Of a DNA stretch of 36,250 nucleotides, positions 9,501 to 20,500 are shown piece by piece. Position 1 is the first letter of the stretch. Each line of letters opens with the position of its first letter. Under the pieces are notes generated by a model. The model was given only the letters and a program-made list of their open reading frames with translations. It was not told the origin of the DNA and did not search any database. Origin of the DNA: Bacteroidota bacterium (GTDB lineage Bacteria; Bacteroidota; Bacteroidia; Chitinophagales; Chitinophagaceae); NCBI GenBank assembly GCA_013288285.1, contig JABDCE010000025.1, forward strand, positions 1-36,250. Reading direction: 5' to 3'. Position numbers and translations under genes: made by a program.

Positions 9501-12500
9501 ATAGCCGTGGCGAACGGGGACATGTCGCGCAAAATAACGGTGGATGTACGTGGTGAGATATTGCAGCTTAAAGAAACGCTGAATACGATGGTGGACCAGT
9601 TACGAGCCTTTGCATCGGAAGTGACCCGTGTGGCGAGGGAAGTGGGTACGGATGGTAAACTGGGCGGACAGGCATTCGTGCCGGGTGTAGCGGGTACCTG
9701 GAAAGACCTTACCGACTCCGTAAACCAGATGACCGGTAACCTTACGAGCCAGGTACGTAACATAGCCGAGGTGACAAAAGCCGTGGCGAGCGGTGACCTC
9801 TCTAAGAAGGTAACCATTGACGTAAAGGGTGAAATATTTGACCTGAAGAACACCATCAATACGATGGTGGATCAGCTCAACTCGTTCGCATTTGAAGTAA
9901 CGCGTGTGGCGAGGGAAGTGGGAACGGAAGGCAGGCTGGGCGGACAGGCAGAGGTAAAGGGTGTGGCCGGTACGTGGAAGGACCTTACGGACAGTGTGAA
10001 CATGATGGCATCGAACCTTACGAGCCAGGTGCGTGGTATAGCCAAGGTGGTAACCTCTGTGGCGACCGGGAACCTGAAACAAAAATTGTCTATCAGTTCG
10101 CGTGGCGAGGTGGCACAACTGACTGATACAATCAATGAAATGATAGATACGCTGGCGGTATTTGCAGACCAGGTGACAACTGTGGCCCGTGAAGTGGGTG
10201 TAGATGGCAGACTTGGCGGGCAGGCAAACGTGCCCGGCGCATCTGGTATATGGAAGAACCTGACGGAGAATGTGAACCAGCTTGCTGAAAACCTGACAAC
10301 ACAGGTGCGCGCTATATCAGAAGTGGCATCGGCGGTAACGAAGGGTGACCTTACCCGTATGATACGTGTGGATGCAGAAGGCGAAGTGGAAGAGCTGAAA
10401 GATACGATCAACCAGATGATCGGTAACCTGAAAGAGACGACGTTGAGAAACCAGGAACAGGACTGGCTGAAATCGAACCTTGCGAAATTTACGCAAATGC
10501 TGCAAGGGCAAAAGGACCTGAACACGGTAACCAGGCGTATCCTTTCTGAACTGGCACAGGTGGTTAATGCTCAGCATGGCATGTTCTACATCCTGGAGCA
10601 GGATGACCTACAGCTAACGAGCTCCTTAAAATTATTTGCGGCTTATGCCTATAAAGACGAGCTGAATATGAAGAAAGAGTTCCTGCTTGGCGAGGGCCTT
10701 GTAGGGCAATGCGCCATAGAAAAAGAACGGATACTGTTATCTCATGTGCCGGAAGGATATGTGCGAATAGGGTCGGGATTAGGAGATGCAACGCCGCTGA
10801 ATCTTATTGTGCTTCCTGTATTGTTTGAGAAAGAAATAAAAGCGGTTATAGAACTGGCATCGTTCGAGGCATTCAACGAAACACACCTTGACTTCCTTGG
10901 GCAGTTGACAGAAAGTATTGGTATAGTACTGAACACGATAGAAACCAACTCCCGTACAGAACATCTGCTGGAACAGTCGACCTCGCTGGCAGATGAGCTG
11001 AAGAGGACAAATGAGGACTTACAAGATAAAGCCCACTTGCTGGTAAAACAGAAGGAAGAAGTGGAAAATAAGAATAAGGAAGTGGAAGAGGCAAGAAAAT
11101 CGCTGGAAGAAAAAGCAGAACAGCTTACGCTTACATCGAAGTACAAGTCTGAATTCCTTGCGAACATGTCGCATGAGTTGAGAACGCCGCTGAACTCGCT
11201 CCTGATACTGGCGCAGCAATTGTTTGAGAACCACGAAGGTAACCTTACAGAAAAACAAGTGCGGTTTGCGAAGACGATCCACAGTTGCGGAGACGACCTG
11301 ATACAACTTATCAATGACATCCTTGACCTTTCTAAGATCGAATCAGGCTACATATCAGCAGATTTTGTGAATGTGCGGTTCAATGAGATCACCTCGTTTG
11401 TGGAATCGACCTTCAAGCACGTTTCTGAAAGCAAAAATCTTAAATTCGTTATTGAAAAAGAAACGCATCTTCCGGACATCATTGAAACTGACGTACAGCG
11501 GCTGAACCAGATACTTAAGAACCTGCTTTCGAACGCGTTTAAATTCACGGAGAAGGGAGAAGTGAAACTGAGAATATACGAGTCTACCAAGAGCTGGAAA
11601 ATGGGCAGCCCAAGCCTGGAAAAGGCACGTAAAGTGGTGGCATTCGAGATCACCGATACGGGTATAGGTATTCTAAAAGATAAGCAGAACATCATTTTTG
11701 AAGCGTTCCAGCAGGCGGAAGGATCGACAAGCCGGAAGTATGGTGGAACAGGTCTGGGCCTTTCCATCAGCCGCGGACTTGCAGACCTGCTTGGTGGTAC
11801 GATAGAACTGGATAGCGAAGTAGGTAAGGGCAGTGTATTTACCCTCTACCTGCCTATTGAGTACAATCCAAAATTGATGAAGAACGAAAAGTCGAATTCG
11901 CTGGTACTGAGTGAATATGATGTGGCTCAAAACGATGAAAAGCTGTCTATTCAGACAGTGCCTACCATTAAGTTGCCGGAGCGGGACCTTGAAGGCGTGA
12001 ACGAGATCATTAATAATGCCGGAGACGACAGGAATAACATCATGGCAGGTGATACTGTAGTGCTCGTGGTTGAAGACGACGTACGGTTTGCAAAGATAAT
12101 GATAGACAAGGCACATGAAATGAACCTGAAGACAATCGTTGCGGCCAACTTTGGCGAGGTTTTTGAGCTGACCAATAAGTATAACCCAAGCGCTATAACG
12201 CTGGATGTGAAACTACCTGATGCGAGTGGATGGAAAATACTGGACCTGTTCAAAAATGATATGAATTTCAGGCATATTCCGGTGCATTTGATCTCAGGGG
12301 AAGAAAACAAGGTGCTTGCGTTGAAACGTGGCGCCAGGAGCTTTCACCTGAAGCCACTGAAGAATGAAGCTTTGTCTGTGCTGTTCAATGACATCATTGA
12401 CTTCCATGCCCGCAAGCAGAAAAACCTGCTTATCGTTGAAGATAACGAGATCGACTGCTCCCAGATAGTGAAGGAGCTGGAAAACGGAGAGCTGATAAAA

Positions 12501-13226
12501 ATAAACATTGCGACAACAGGTAAGGAAGCGATAGCCCTGATAAAGGAAAATATATACGATTGTGTGATCGTAGACTATATGTTGCCTGACATTGGTGGCC
12601 TGGACTTTGTAATGGAAATAAACGCGGTAAAGAAAATGCCGATGATGCCTGTGATCGTTTATTCTGCCAAGGACTTCTCGCCAAAAGAGAAAACGCAATT
12701 GAAACAATATGCCAACAGGGTATTGCTGAAGAGCGTGAACTCACTGGAACTGCTGCTGGAAGAAACAGTGATGCACCTGCATGTAAGCCACAAAGACCTG
12801 CTGCCTGAAAAGAGGAAGATAATAGAGAATCTGAAACTCAAAGAAGATGTGCTGGCTAATAAGAAAGTGCTGGTGGTGGATGATGATGTGAGAAACCTTT
12901 TTGCACTTACTACGGCATTTGAGAAGTATAGTATCAATACGATAACGGCTGAAAGCGGACAGGATGCGATAAACATCCTTAACGAGAACAACAGTATAGA
13001 TATGGTGCTGATGGACATCATGATGCCGGAGATGGACGGTTATGAAACAACACAGAAGATACGGCGAGAACATACAAACAGTAACTTGCCTATCATAGCA
13101 GTGACAGCCAAAGCCATGAAGGGTGACCGTGAGAAGTGTATAGATGCCGGAGCATCGGACTATATTACAAAGCCAGTGAAAATAGACCAGCTATTGTCCC
13201 TAATGCGCGTATGGTTGTATAAATAA
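6525..13226 (+). CDS. Giant soluble poly-HAMP hybrid histidine kinase (HAMP array-GAF-HisKA-HATPase-3x REC)
   Basis: 2233 residues with no signal peptide or membrane segment, so cytoplasmic. A Lys-rich N-terminus is followed by HAMP-like repeats (~65-1300): two divergent 90-residue blocks, eleven uniform 92-residue units from residue 245 to 1256, and a final half unit. Each unit pairs a canonical HAMP ([25 protein letters not shown]) with a divergent one ([17 protein letters not shown]). Then come GAF (~1325-1470), coiled coil, HisKA with SHELRTP (His1550), HATPase with N box (Asn1666, Asn1670), DTGIGI (Asp1711) and [10 protein letters not shown], and receiver domains with phospho-acceptors Asp1894, Asp2017 and Asp2164. 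The design matches fungal group III (Nik1) osmosensing kinases and large bacterial poly-HAMP kinases. No HPt domain is present. It probably feeds a phosphorelay shared with the next gene, 6 nt downstream. The signal is unknown. Confidence 0.93.
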   Translation: MSNSNEVLNGSSNGADVIAQDAVLQKPKAVKKQKNKQATIQEKQQYYENLYDPRPAEILDKELLRVLIEVRNGNFTVRMPFDQVGITGKICDTLNEIIFMNQKMTEEFTRASNTIGKQGKLTHRIEVPFAKGEWSTGVDSLNTLISDLVHPTIEIAGVISSVAKGNLSQQMPLQIGDHVLQGEFARIAKEVNDMVKQLNLFSMEVTRVALEVGTEGKLGGQATVKGVGGVWKDLTDSVNQMASNLTAQVRNIAEVTTAVAKGDLSRKITVDVKGEILELKNTINTMVDQLNSFSSEVTRVALEVGTEGKLGGQAQVKGIAGTWKDLTDSVNQMASNLTGQVRNIAEVTTAVARGDLSKKITVDVKGEISELKYTINTMVDQLNSFSAEVTRVAREVGSEGKLGGQAEVKGVAGVWKDLTDSVNQMGSNLTAQVRNIAQVTTAVAKGDLSRKITVDVKGEILELKDTINTMVDQLNSFGSEVTRVAREVGSEGKLGGQATVEGIGGVWKDLTDSVNLMAGNLTAQVRNIAEVTTAVANGDLSKKITVDVQGEILELKKTINTMVDQLNSFGSEVTRVAREVGSEGKLGGQATVKGVGGVWKDLTYSVNQMASNLTAQVRNIAEVTTAVANGDLSKKITVDVEGEILELKNTINTMVDQLNSFASEVTRVALEVGTEGKLGGQAKVKGVGGVWKGLTDSVNQMGSNLTAQVRNIAEVTTAVANGDLSKKITVNVEGEILDLKKTINTMVDQLNSFASEVTRVALEVGTEGKLGGQAKVQGVGGTWKDLTDSVNQMGSNLTAQVRNIAEVTTAVAKGDLSRKITVDVKGEILELKNTINTMVDQLNSFGSEVTRVAREVGSEGKLGGQAKVQGVGGTWKDLTDSVNIMASNLTAQVRNIAEVTTAVANGDLSRKIEVDVKGEILELKNTINTMVEQLRGFASEVTRVAREVGTEGKLGGQANVPGVAGTWKDLTDSVNQMAGNLTDQVRNIANVAIAVANGDMSRKITVDVRGEILQLKETLNTMVDQLRAFASEVTRVAREVGTDGKLGGQAFVPGVAGTWKDLTDSVNQMTGNLTSQVRNIAEVTKAVASGDLSKKVTIDVKGEIFDLKNTINTMVDQLNSFAFEVTRVAREVGTEGRLGGQAEVKGVAGTWKDLTDSVNMMASNLTSQVRGIAKVVTSVATGNLKQKLSISSRGEVAQLTDTINEMIDTLAVFADQVTTVAREVGVDGRLGGQANVPGASGIWKNLTENVNQLAENLTTQVRAISEVASAVTKGDLTRMIRVDAEGEVEELKDTINQMIGNLKETTLRNQEQDWLKSNLAKFTQMLQGQKDLNTVTRRILSELAQVVNAQHGMFYILEQDDLQLTSSLKLFAAYAYKDELNMKKEFLLGEGLVGQCAIEKERILLSHVPEGYVRIGSGLGDATPLNLIVLPVLFEKEIKAVIELASFEAFNETHLDFLGQLTESIGIVLNTIETNSRTEHLLEQSTSLADELKRTNEDLQDKAHLLVKQKEEVENKNKEVEEARKSLEEKAEQLTLTSKYKSEFLANMSHELRTPLNSLLILAQQLFENHEGNLTEKQVRFAKTIHSCGDDLIQLINDILDLSKIESGYISADFVNVRFNEITSFVESTFKHVSESKNLKFVIEKETHLPDIIETDVQRLNQILKNLLSNAFKFTEKGEVKLRIYESTKSWKMGSPSLEKARKVVAFEITDTGIGILKDKQNIIFEAFQQAEGSTSRKYGGTGLGLSISRGLADLLGGTIELDSEVGKGSVFTLYLPIEYNPKLMKNEKSNSLVLSEYDVAQNDEKLSIQTVPTIKLPERDLEGVNEIINNAGDDRNNIMAGDTVVLVVEDDVRFAKIMIDKAHEMNLKTIVAANFGEVFELTNKYNPSAITLDVKLPDASGWKILDLFKNDMNFRHIPVHLISGEENKVLALKRGARSFHLKPLKNEALSVLFNDIIDFHARKQKNLLIVEDNEIDCSQIVKELENGELIKINIATTGKEAIALIKENIYDCVIVDYMLPDIGGLDFVMEINAVKKMPMMPVIVYSAKDFSPKEKTQLKQYANRVLLKSVNSLELLLEETVMHLHVSHKDLLPEKRKIIENLKLKEDVLANKKVLVVDDDVRNLFALTTAFEKYSINTITAESGQDAINILNENNSIDMVLMDIMMPEMDGYETTQKIRREHTNSNLPIIAVTAKAMKGDREKCIDAGASDYITKPVKIDQLLSLMRVWLYK
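7257..10292 (+). repeat. Eleven tandem 276-bp in-frame repeats (di-HAMP units)
   Basis: Units start at 7257, 7533, 7809, 8085, 8361, 8637, 8913, 9189, 9465, 9741 and 10017. Each is exactly 276 bp (92 codons), with no indel across eleven copies, each beginning at a Leu-Thr codon pair of LT(A/G/S/D)QVR. Inner units are nearly identical in protein and highly similar in DNA, while the last one is divergent. A partial twelfth unit begins at 10293. High DNA similarity over 3 kb implies recent duplication or ongoing gene conversion, and copy number could vary between strains without breaking the frame. Confidence 0.95.
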
Positions 13227-13232
13227 CAGCTA

Positions 13233-14537
13233 ATGGAAGAGATAACAGAAGAGATATCAGAAGACGATATACCTATAAGATCCGATATAAAACTACTGGT
13301 CGTTGATGACCGGGATGACAATCTATTGTCGATAGAAACGATACTGGAGAGAGATGGGTATACGATAAGAAAGGCGAATTCAGGGAGGGCAGCGTTACGG
13401 ACATTGCTGAAAGAAGATGATTTTACACTTATCCTGATGGATGTGCAGATGCCGGACCTGAATGGGTTTGAGACGGCGACGCTTATCTATGAGCGGGACA
13501 AACTGAAGCATATCCCCATCATCTTTATCACGGCAAATGACTATGGCGACGAGAGTGTTTTCAAAGGCTACCAGATGGGTGGTGTGGACTATATATACAA
13601 GCCAATAAACCCTGAGCTGCTACGAGCCAAGGTATCAGTGTTTGTGGAGTTGTATACTAAGAACCACCAGTTGATAGCCCAGGAGCAAAAAATGGCAGCG
13701 GCCAACAAGCAACTGGAAAAAGAAATACAGAAGAAAATAAAGTCGGAAGAGCAGGTAAACCAACTGAATAAACAACTCGTTGAGCATATAACACGTCTGA
13801 AAGAAACCAATGAGGAACTGGAACGGTTTGCGTACGTTGCCTCACATGACTTACAGGAACCGCTACGGAAAATAATTATTTTCAGCGATCAGATCTCGCA
13901 TAAGTACAAAGATGTTTTAGACGACCAGGGCAAGGATTTTATTCACAGGATAACGAAGGCCTCTGACCGGATGCGCGTGCTGATCAAGAACATCCTGAAT
14001 TTTTCAAGGTCGGCTGCAAATACAGATTCATTTGAAGAGACGGACGTGACTGCGCTGATAGAAGGTGTTTTATCAGACCTGGAGATATCTGTAGCGCAGA
14101 AAAAAGCTGTTGTGCGCATAGATAAACTACCCATACTAACTATAGTTCCAAGCCAGTTCAGGCAGCTATTTCAAAACCTGATCATTAATTCACTAAAGTT
14201 CTGTGAAGAGGGCAGGCCACCGGAAATCCATATTTACGGAGAGAAGAACAGGAATCGAAATGAGGATTGGTACAACATTTATGTCTGCGATAACGGTATC
14301 GGGTTTGAACAAAAATACGCTGATGATATTTTTACGCTGTTCAAACGGTTAAATACGTACGACAAGTTTGAAGGTACGGGAATAGGGCTCACGATCTGCA
14401 AAAAGATCGTTGAACAGCACAGCGGGGAGATATCTGCGAAAAGCAACCTGGACAAAGGAGCAACGTTTACTATATCGCTGCCTTTAACCACTGTATATAA
14501 AGCGGATATCCTGGAGCAGAAAACGGCAAGTGCCTGA
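13233..14537 (+). CDS. REC-HisKA-HATPase histidine kinase, operon partner of the poly-HAMP kinase
   Basis: 434 residues, cytoplasmic. An N-terminal receiver domain (~20-140) has the acidic pocket VVDDRDD, phospho-acceptor Asp70 in LMDVQMPD, and the switch lysine in IYKPI. A coiled coil (~145-190, Q/K/E-rich) leads to a HisKA domain with ASHDLQEPLRK (His205), the variant H box common in phytochrome-like and Bacteroidota kinases. The HATPase domain follows with Asn315 in NLIINSLKF, DNGIGF and GTGIGLTICKKI. There is no DNA-binding or other output domain. Being only 6 nt downstream of the poly-HAMP kinase, it is surely co-transcribed. Its receiver could accept phosphate from that kinase and control its own kinase domain, but this is inference. 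Confidence 0.92.
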   Translation: MEEITEEISEDDIPIRSDIKLLVVDDRDDNLLSIETILERDGYTIRKANSGRAALRTLLKEDDFTLILMDVQMPDLNGFETATLIYERDKLKHIPIIFITANDYGDESVFKGYQMGGVDYIYKPINPELLRAKVSVFVELYTKNHQLIAQEQKMAAANKQLEKEIQKKIKSEEQVNQLNKQLVEHITRLKETNEELERFAYVASHDLQEPLRKIIIFSDQISHKYKDVLDDQGKDFIHRITKASDRMRVLIKNILNFSRSAANTDSFEETDVTALIEGVLSDLEISVAQKKAVVRIDKLPILTIVPSQFRQLFQNLIINSLKFCEEGRPPEIHIYGEKNRNRNEDWYNIYVCDNGIGFEQKYADDIFTLFKRLNTYDKFEGTGIGLTICKKIVEQHSGEISAKSNLDKGATFTISLPLTTVYKADILEQKTASA

Positions 14538-14576
14538 TCATCATTCAGCTTTGGTGTTACGGGCAGTTACTTTAGA

Positions 14577-17500
14577 TCATTGATTGCGCCCGATCTTTAT
14601 TTCGACATTGTGTTCCATTTTATCATTTACAAGTGTGATAAATTTGTCCTGTAGTTCAGCGCCGTCTGCTATTATGTTCATTGTTTCTGTTATTGATTGG
14701 CTTTGTGTTACTGTGATGTGATACATAGTATCATAGAAGCGATAGTCGATCTTGCAGTTATCCCATTCGGCAGGAATACATGGTGCAAAAGTCAGTTTGG
14801 TACCTTGTTGTTTTATGCCAAGCAGCCAATCAATAATGAGCTGGTAAGTCCATCCTGCAGACCCTGTATACCATGTCCATCCTCCACGGCCTTTATTTTG
14901 TGAAATGGAATAAACATCAGCGGCAGCCACGTATGGCTCTACTTTATACACCGCAATTTCTTCTTTTGTTCTGCCGTGATTTATGGGGTTTATTATGTTT
15001 ATCAGCTCCCATGCACGTTTTGCATTGTTCAGCTTTGCATACGCCATTACCATCCATACTGCGGCATGAGTATACTGCCCGCCGTTTTCCCTGATGCCCG
15101 GTACATAGCCTTTGATATAACCGGGGTTTAAAGGTGACTTATCAAAAGGAGGGTCTAATAGCTGTATAAATTTATCTTTATCATTTACCAGGCGCTTGTC
15201 TGCTGCGGCAAGTGCAGTATGGGTGTGCTCAGCGCTGCCGGCGCCTGATATTACGGACCAGCTTTGGGAAATTGAATCTATCTGGCACTCGTCATTTGCA
15301 ATGGAGCCAAGAGGCGTACCGTCATCAAAATAGGCGCGACGGTACCAGCCGCCATCCCATCCATTCTTTTCAATATTGGCTTTTAGCTGAGCCGCATTTT
15401 TTGTGCACACGTCTGCAAACTGACTATCTGATCGCATAGTAGCAATTTTGGCAAACCGGGTGAGTACCTCATACAGGAAGAAGGCCAGCCAGATGCTTTC
15501 GCCCTTGCCGTCTTTGCCTACCTGGTCCATACCATCATTCCAGTCGCCAGACCCCATGAGCGGTAACCCATGTGTGCCGAATTTGAGCCCTTGCTGAATG
15601 GCCCGAACACAATGTTCATAAACGCTTGCCGACTGGTCTGATATAACCGGCAGATCGTAATAGGACTCTTCATCGTGATTCAGCAAGCGACCTTCGAGGA
15701 ATTGAACCTGCTCATCCAGGATGCCAGTATCCCCGGTTTTAACAACGTACCCGGCTGTGACATACGGCAGCCAAAGAAAATCATCTGAGCAGCGTGTTCT
15801 GACACCACGACCGGCAGGCGGGTGCCACCAGTGCTGCACATCTCCTTCTTTGAATTGCCGGGCTGCACAAAGCAATATCTGTTGCCGGGCAATATGTGGC
15901 TGACTCTGGATAACAGCCAATACATCCTGTAGCTGATCCCGGAACCCAAATGCTCCACCCGACTGGTAGTAGCCACTGCGCGCCCATAACCTACATGCTA
16001 TGGTCTGGTACATCAGCCAGCCATTGGCCAGTATATTCAGCGCCGGGTCTGGAGTGTGTATCTGCAATGAGCCAAGTGCATGAGCCCAGTGCTTCTTCAC
16101 TTTTTCCAATGCCTGCTGTGCGGCGATCACACTTTTGAATTGCCGGGCCGCTTCTCCGGCCTCTGCCAGACTTTTCCCCGCGCCTAACCTGAAGACAACC
16201 GTGCGCTCCTGTCCGTTGCCAAGAACAAAAACAGTTTGCAGGGCAGCGCATGGATCAAGGGCAGCACCTACCGTTCCCGACAAGCGGACGCGGCTCATGG
16301 CATCCGGGTTTGCGAGTGTGCCATTCCTGCCGATAAACTCTGCACGGTCGGCTGTGAAACTGCGCGCTGCATCGTCGGTATCGAAGAAGGATGTATATCC
16401 TGTGAACTCTGTATTATAAGGGTTTCTTGCAAACAGCGCGCCGGTAGTTGCATCTATCTCGGTGACTATGTGCATGGCTGTTTTAGACTTTTTGTCGCCA
16501 AGTATCCATTCTATGAAACCAGTAGCGGATAAGTGGCGTGTAGCACCGGAATTATTTTTCAGGTTGAGTACAAAGAATTTTACTGCTGCGTCTATATCCA
16601 CAAATACACACATTTCAGACACTATGCCTTCTTCGTCGTGCTCAAATACGCTGTAGCCAAACCCATGGGTAGTACGATATGGAAATTTACCGCCGGCATG
16701 CAGCGGGGTGGGCGACCAGAAATGACCACTGTCTTCATCACGGAGATAAAACATTTCACCGCTCTTATCACAAACAGGGTCGTTTTCCCAAGGTGTGAGG
16801 CGATACTCATGCGCATTAGTGAGCCATGTATATGATTGACCACTTTCTGAAATTACCGTACCGAACCGCGGGTTAGCCAGTACATTGCTCCATGGGGCCG
16901 GAGTCCTGTTTCCCGGTTCCGTAATGATCACATATTCCCGTCCATCGGCAGAGAAGCCTCCGAGGCCGTTAAAAAATTGAAGGTCTTTTTCATACGGCAA
17001 TACGGGCAGTTCGTTTACCGGTTCTGGCTCTACCGGAACGAGGTGCGGTATGGTGTTTTTAGCGCGGTTCTTACGCCTGATATGTTCTTCAAGCGTGCCG
17101 TCTTTATCGCAGATGCATATTCGTGCTACAGCCTGGAATAGAATACGGTCTTCGTTGGATATCTGGTCAGCAGCCCTGACAAATATGCCTCCAGGGTGAT
17201 CGGCAAGGTCAGCCCCGGTACCTGCGGCAATGAGGCCTAGTATCTGGTTTTGCAGCACCTGCCTGTAGCCGCCATGATCTTCATTCCAGATCACAAGATC
17301 TACAATAAGGCCTTTCAGCCGCCAGTATGCATGGGCCTGCACTAATTGTTTTACTAATTCAATATTGTTCTGATCTTCTATCTGCAATAAAACTATCGGA
17401 TGATCGCCTGAAATAGAATAGCCCCATAGGCCGGACTGCCCACGCTTATTTTTTATCAGGATGGATGGGTCGGCCCGTAGTGATGGGTTGGTGTAGATTA

Positions 17501-20500
17501 TAGAACTGGCTAACTGACCGTACAACTGGGCATCGGCTTCTGTTGCGTTTATTTGCCGCAGCACTACCTGGCTGTGCGTCCATGCCAATTCAAAAACACG
17601 ATCTTTGTGATGTTTGTCCTGGTATTTTTCTATAAGCCCCATGCAGCCTTCCCTGGTCTCACTTATGCCTGTAATGATATCTATGATCACAGTTTCATCC
17701 GGCTTTAATGTGAGCAGGTATCTTACAGAGACAATAGGGTCTAATACGGAGCCCTGGCTGTTAGACAATGGCCCCTGCGTATGCATTGCAGATGGGGTGG
17801 CGATGGAATTTCCCCTGCCAGTGAATTTCATCCGGTCAGTTTCGTAGGACACTTCTTCGATAACTGCGCCGTCTGTTGTGACGAGGTGGAACATTGATGG
17901 AGGTGCTTCATTTACAGAGCGTGGCCGGCGGGTACATAAAATGGCGTGGCGGTTCTCAATTATTTCTGTTTGAATGAAGAGGTTGCTGAACGCGGGATGT
18001 ATTACATCGGCTGCGGCAGTGTTCAGCACTACTTCAGCATAAGTGGTAATTTCAATTGTGCGGCGTCTGCGTGACCGGTTGGTAATATGAATACGCCTCA
18101 TCTCTATATCGTCTTCAGGAGACACTACAACCTCTGTGGTGGTTTCGATATAGTTGTCCCTGCGCCTGAACTCAGCCCTGCCCTGGGTAAATACTGCTTC
18201 GTAATTTTTTGTTTTGGTTAGCGACGGCTGATGTGCATTTGACCAAAAAATATCTTCTTCAAGGTCTCTTATGTAGCAAAATGTACCCCAGTTATCACAG
18301 GTTGTATCTTCCCGCCAGCGTGTTACGGCTATATCTTTCCATTTGCTGTATCCGCCACCGGCATTAGTGACCATGACATGGTACTTGCCATTTGATAGCA
18401 GTTGTATTTCCGGTATAGGTGTATCGGGCGTTGTGATCACTCTCATTTCAGTATTACCTGAAACATGGTTTATAGTGGCAATGTCTGTGGCATGCGCATA
18501 ATAAGTGGTCAGCTTAGGTATACGCTCCTGCAACAAAAGCATTGTTGCCTGAAACCTTAATTCAGACTCAAACCGTTTTTGCATGGGTTTTCCAAGGAGT
18601 GCATAACCGAGCGCGCCAAAACTCATACCCTGGTGATGCGCCATGAAAGACTGTATCATAGCGCTAGACTGCCCCCTGGGCAAGCGGGATGGGGTATAGT
18701 CTATAGCTTCATAGAGTCCATATCTTCCCTCATACCCATCTGCCGACAGTCGCTTCATATTCTGGCATGCCTCTTCCGGGGATACCATCAATGCAAGAAC
18801 AGAAGCATACGGAGCAATGACGAGGTCTTCGCCTAAACCACGTTTCAGGCCAAGACCGGGTACTCCAAATGCCTTGTACTGGTAGTTGAGATTTGCATCT
18901 GTCATATTGTACCCTGATTCTGAGATACCCCAGGGAACATTACGTTCCGCTCCATATTCAATCTGCCTTGCAACTGCGGCTTTGTGCGTCTGGTCTATAA
19001 GTGTCTGTTCGTAAGCCGGCATTACCAGCAAGGGCATGAGATACTCAAACATCGACCCGCTCCAGGAGAGCAGGGTAGGATTGCCATTGGCATTGGTGAG
19101 CAGCCGACCCAGTGCGAACCAGCTTTCCTGGGGTAGCTTCCCCTGTGCTATCGCGACAAAAGAACATAACCGGGCCTCAGATGCAAGGAGGTCATAGTAA
19201 CCGGTGTCGCGCTGATGCTCTTCTACGTTGAAGCCTATTGTCAGTAACTGTTTTGAGCGGTCATAAAGAAAATCATAATCAACGTCAGCAAACTCTTCAC
19301 ATTTTTCAGCCAGCACTTCTATTTTACTAATGCGTGCTGTCGCTTTTGCAGCTGCTTCGGAAATAACTGTTTGGAGAGATGTTAACCATTGTGCTTCTTC
19401 CTGCGTGTTGTTCTGTGATCTCAATGCCTCTATTTCAGGTGAGATCGTTGTGGCGATAAGGGACACTTCCAGTAAGGTGTGGGCTTCAACTTTTTTACAC
19501 ACGGCTTCGAATTTTAGAGGTGTTGGTGGTAACCATACCCATGGGAATAGTTCAACGACCTCCTTATTTACAGCGACGCATTGGGCGGTCAGCTTTTGTA
19601 ACCACCAGTTTGCTTCACTACTTTCATCAACGACCAGGTGACTCGCTATTTCGCCGACACTGTCCTGCAGTTCTTTTGTGAACTCTGCCGTGTTTTTGGC
19701 GGTGACAAATCCGGTCTTGAGGATCGAGTTTATATTTTCTCTGAATCGCCTTGTCAACACATCATTCTTTGCTTCCTGCTCCAGTATATCTATGGTATCC
19801 AGCAGGCCTTCAAACAATGAGGCCCTAACGATCCTTTCCCCCGGCAATGAAAGCAGACCCTGTCGCAGCGTAAGCAAATGCCCGGCCATATTGCCGCTAT
19901 CTACAGTGGAGACATACCGTGGTAACAACGGGTTTAATGTAACAGTGTCATACCAGTTATACAAATGCCCGCGGTAACGTTCCAGTTTCTCCAGGGTATT
20001 CATCGTATTTTCTGTACGTTCAGTAAGGACTTCGGTAGTAATATATCCGAAGTCATAAGCCGACAAATTGGCCAGAAGGGCAAGTCCGATATTTGTAGGT
20101 GAGGTACGGTGAGCGATCACATTATTCGGACGTTCCTGGTAGTTATCTGGTGGCAGCCAGTTGTCTTCTGCATCCACGAAAGTTTCAAAGAATGCCCAGG
20201 TCTTTCTTGCTATTTTTCGCAGGTAGCTGGTCTGTTCGGCTGTCAGCACGGCTTTTCTCGTGTTGAATGGTTTGCTCACCCACCATGCAATAAAAGGCGA
20301 CAAAGCCCATAACGACAACACTGGCACGGCGACGAATAACCGCATGGGTGTGAATATGGCCAGATAAACAATGATTATTACTGATAACGACGGACTGATC
20401 CACATGGCGCGATAGGCAGAGCTCAAAGTTTTGTCGCTGGTATGCTCATGATTTGCAGATGGATTCCATTCCAGTAATTTTTTGTGGGAAATAAGCATAC

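Noticed and set aside
8492-9859. 455-residue minus-strand ORF inside the HAMP repeats
   Set aside because: It mirrors the repeat array: long open antisense frames arise from stop-free, repeated codons. The plus frame has clear HAMP, kinase and receiver motifs.
14538-14576. Terminator between the kinase operon and ndvB
   Set aside because: No stable hairpin with a T-tract was found in the 39-bp gap; the transcripts may overlap at their ends.
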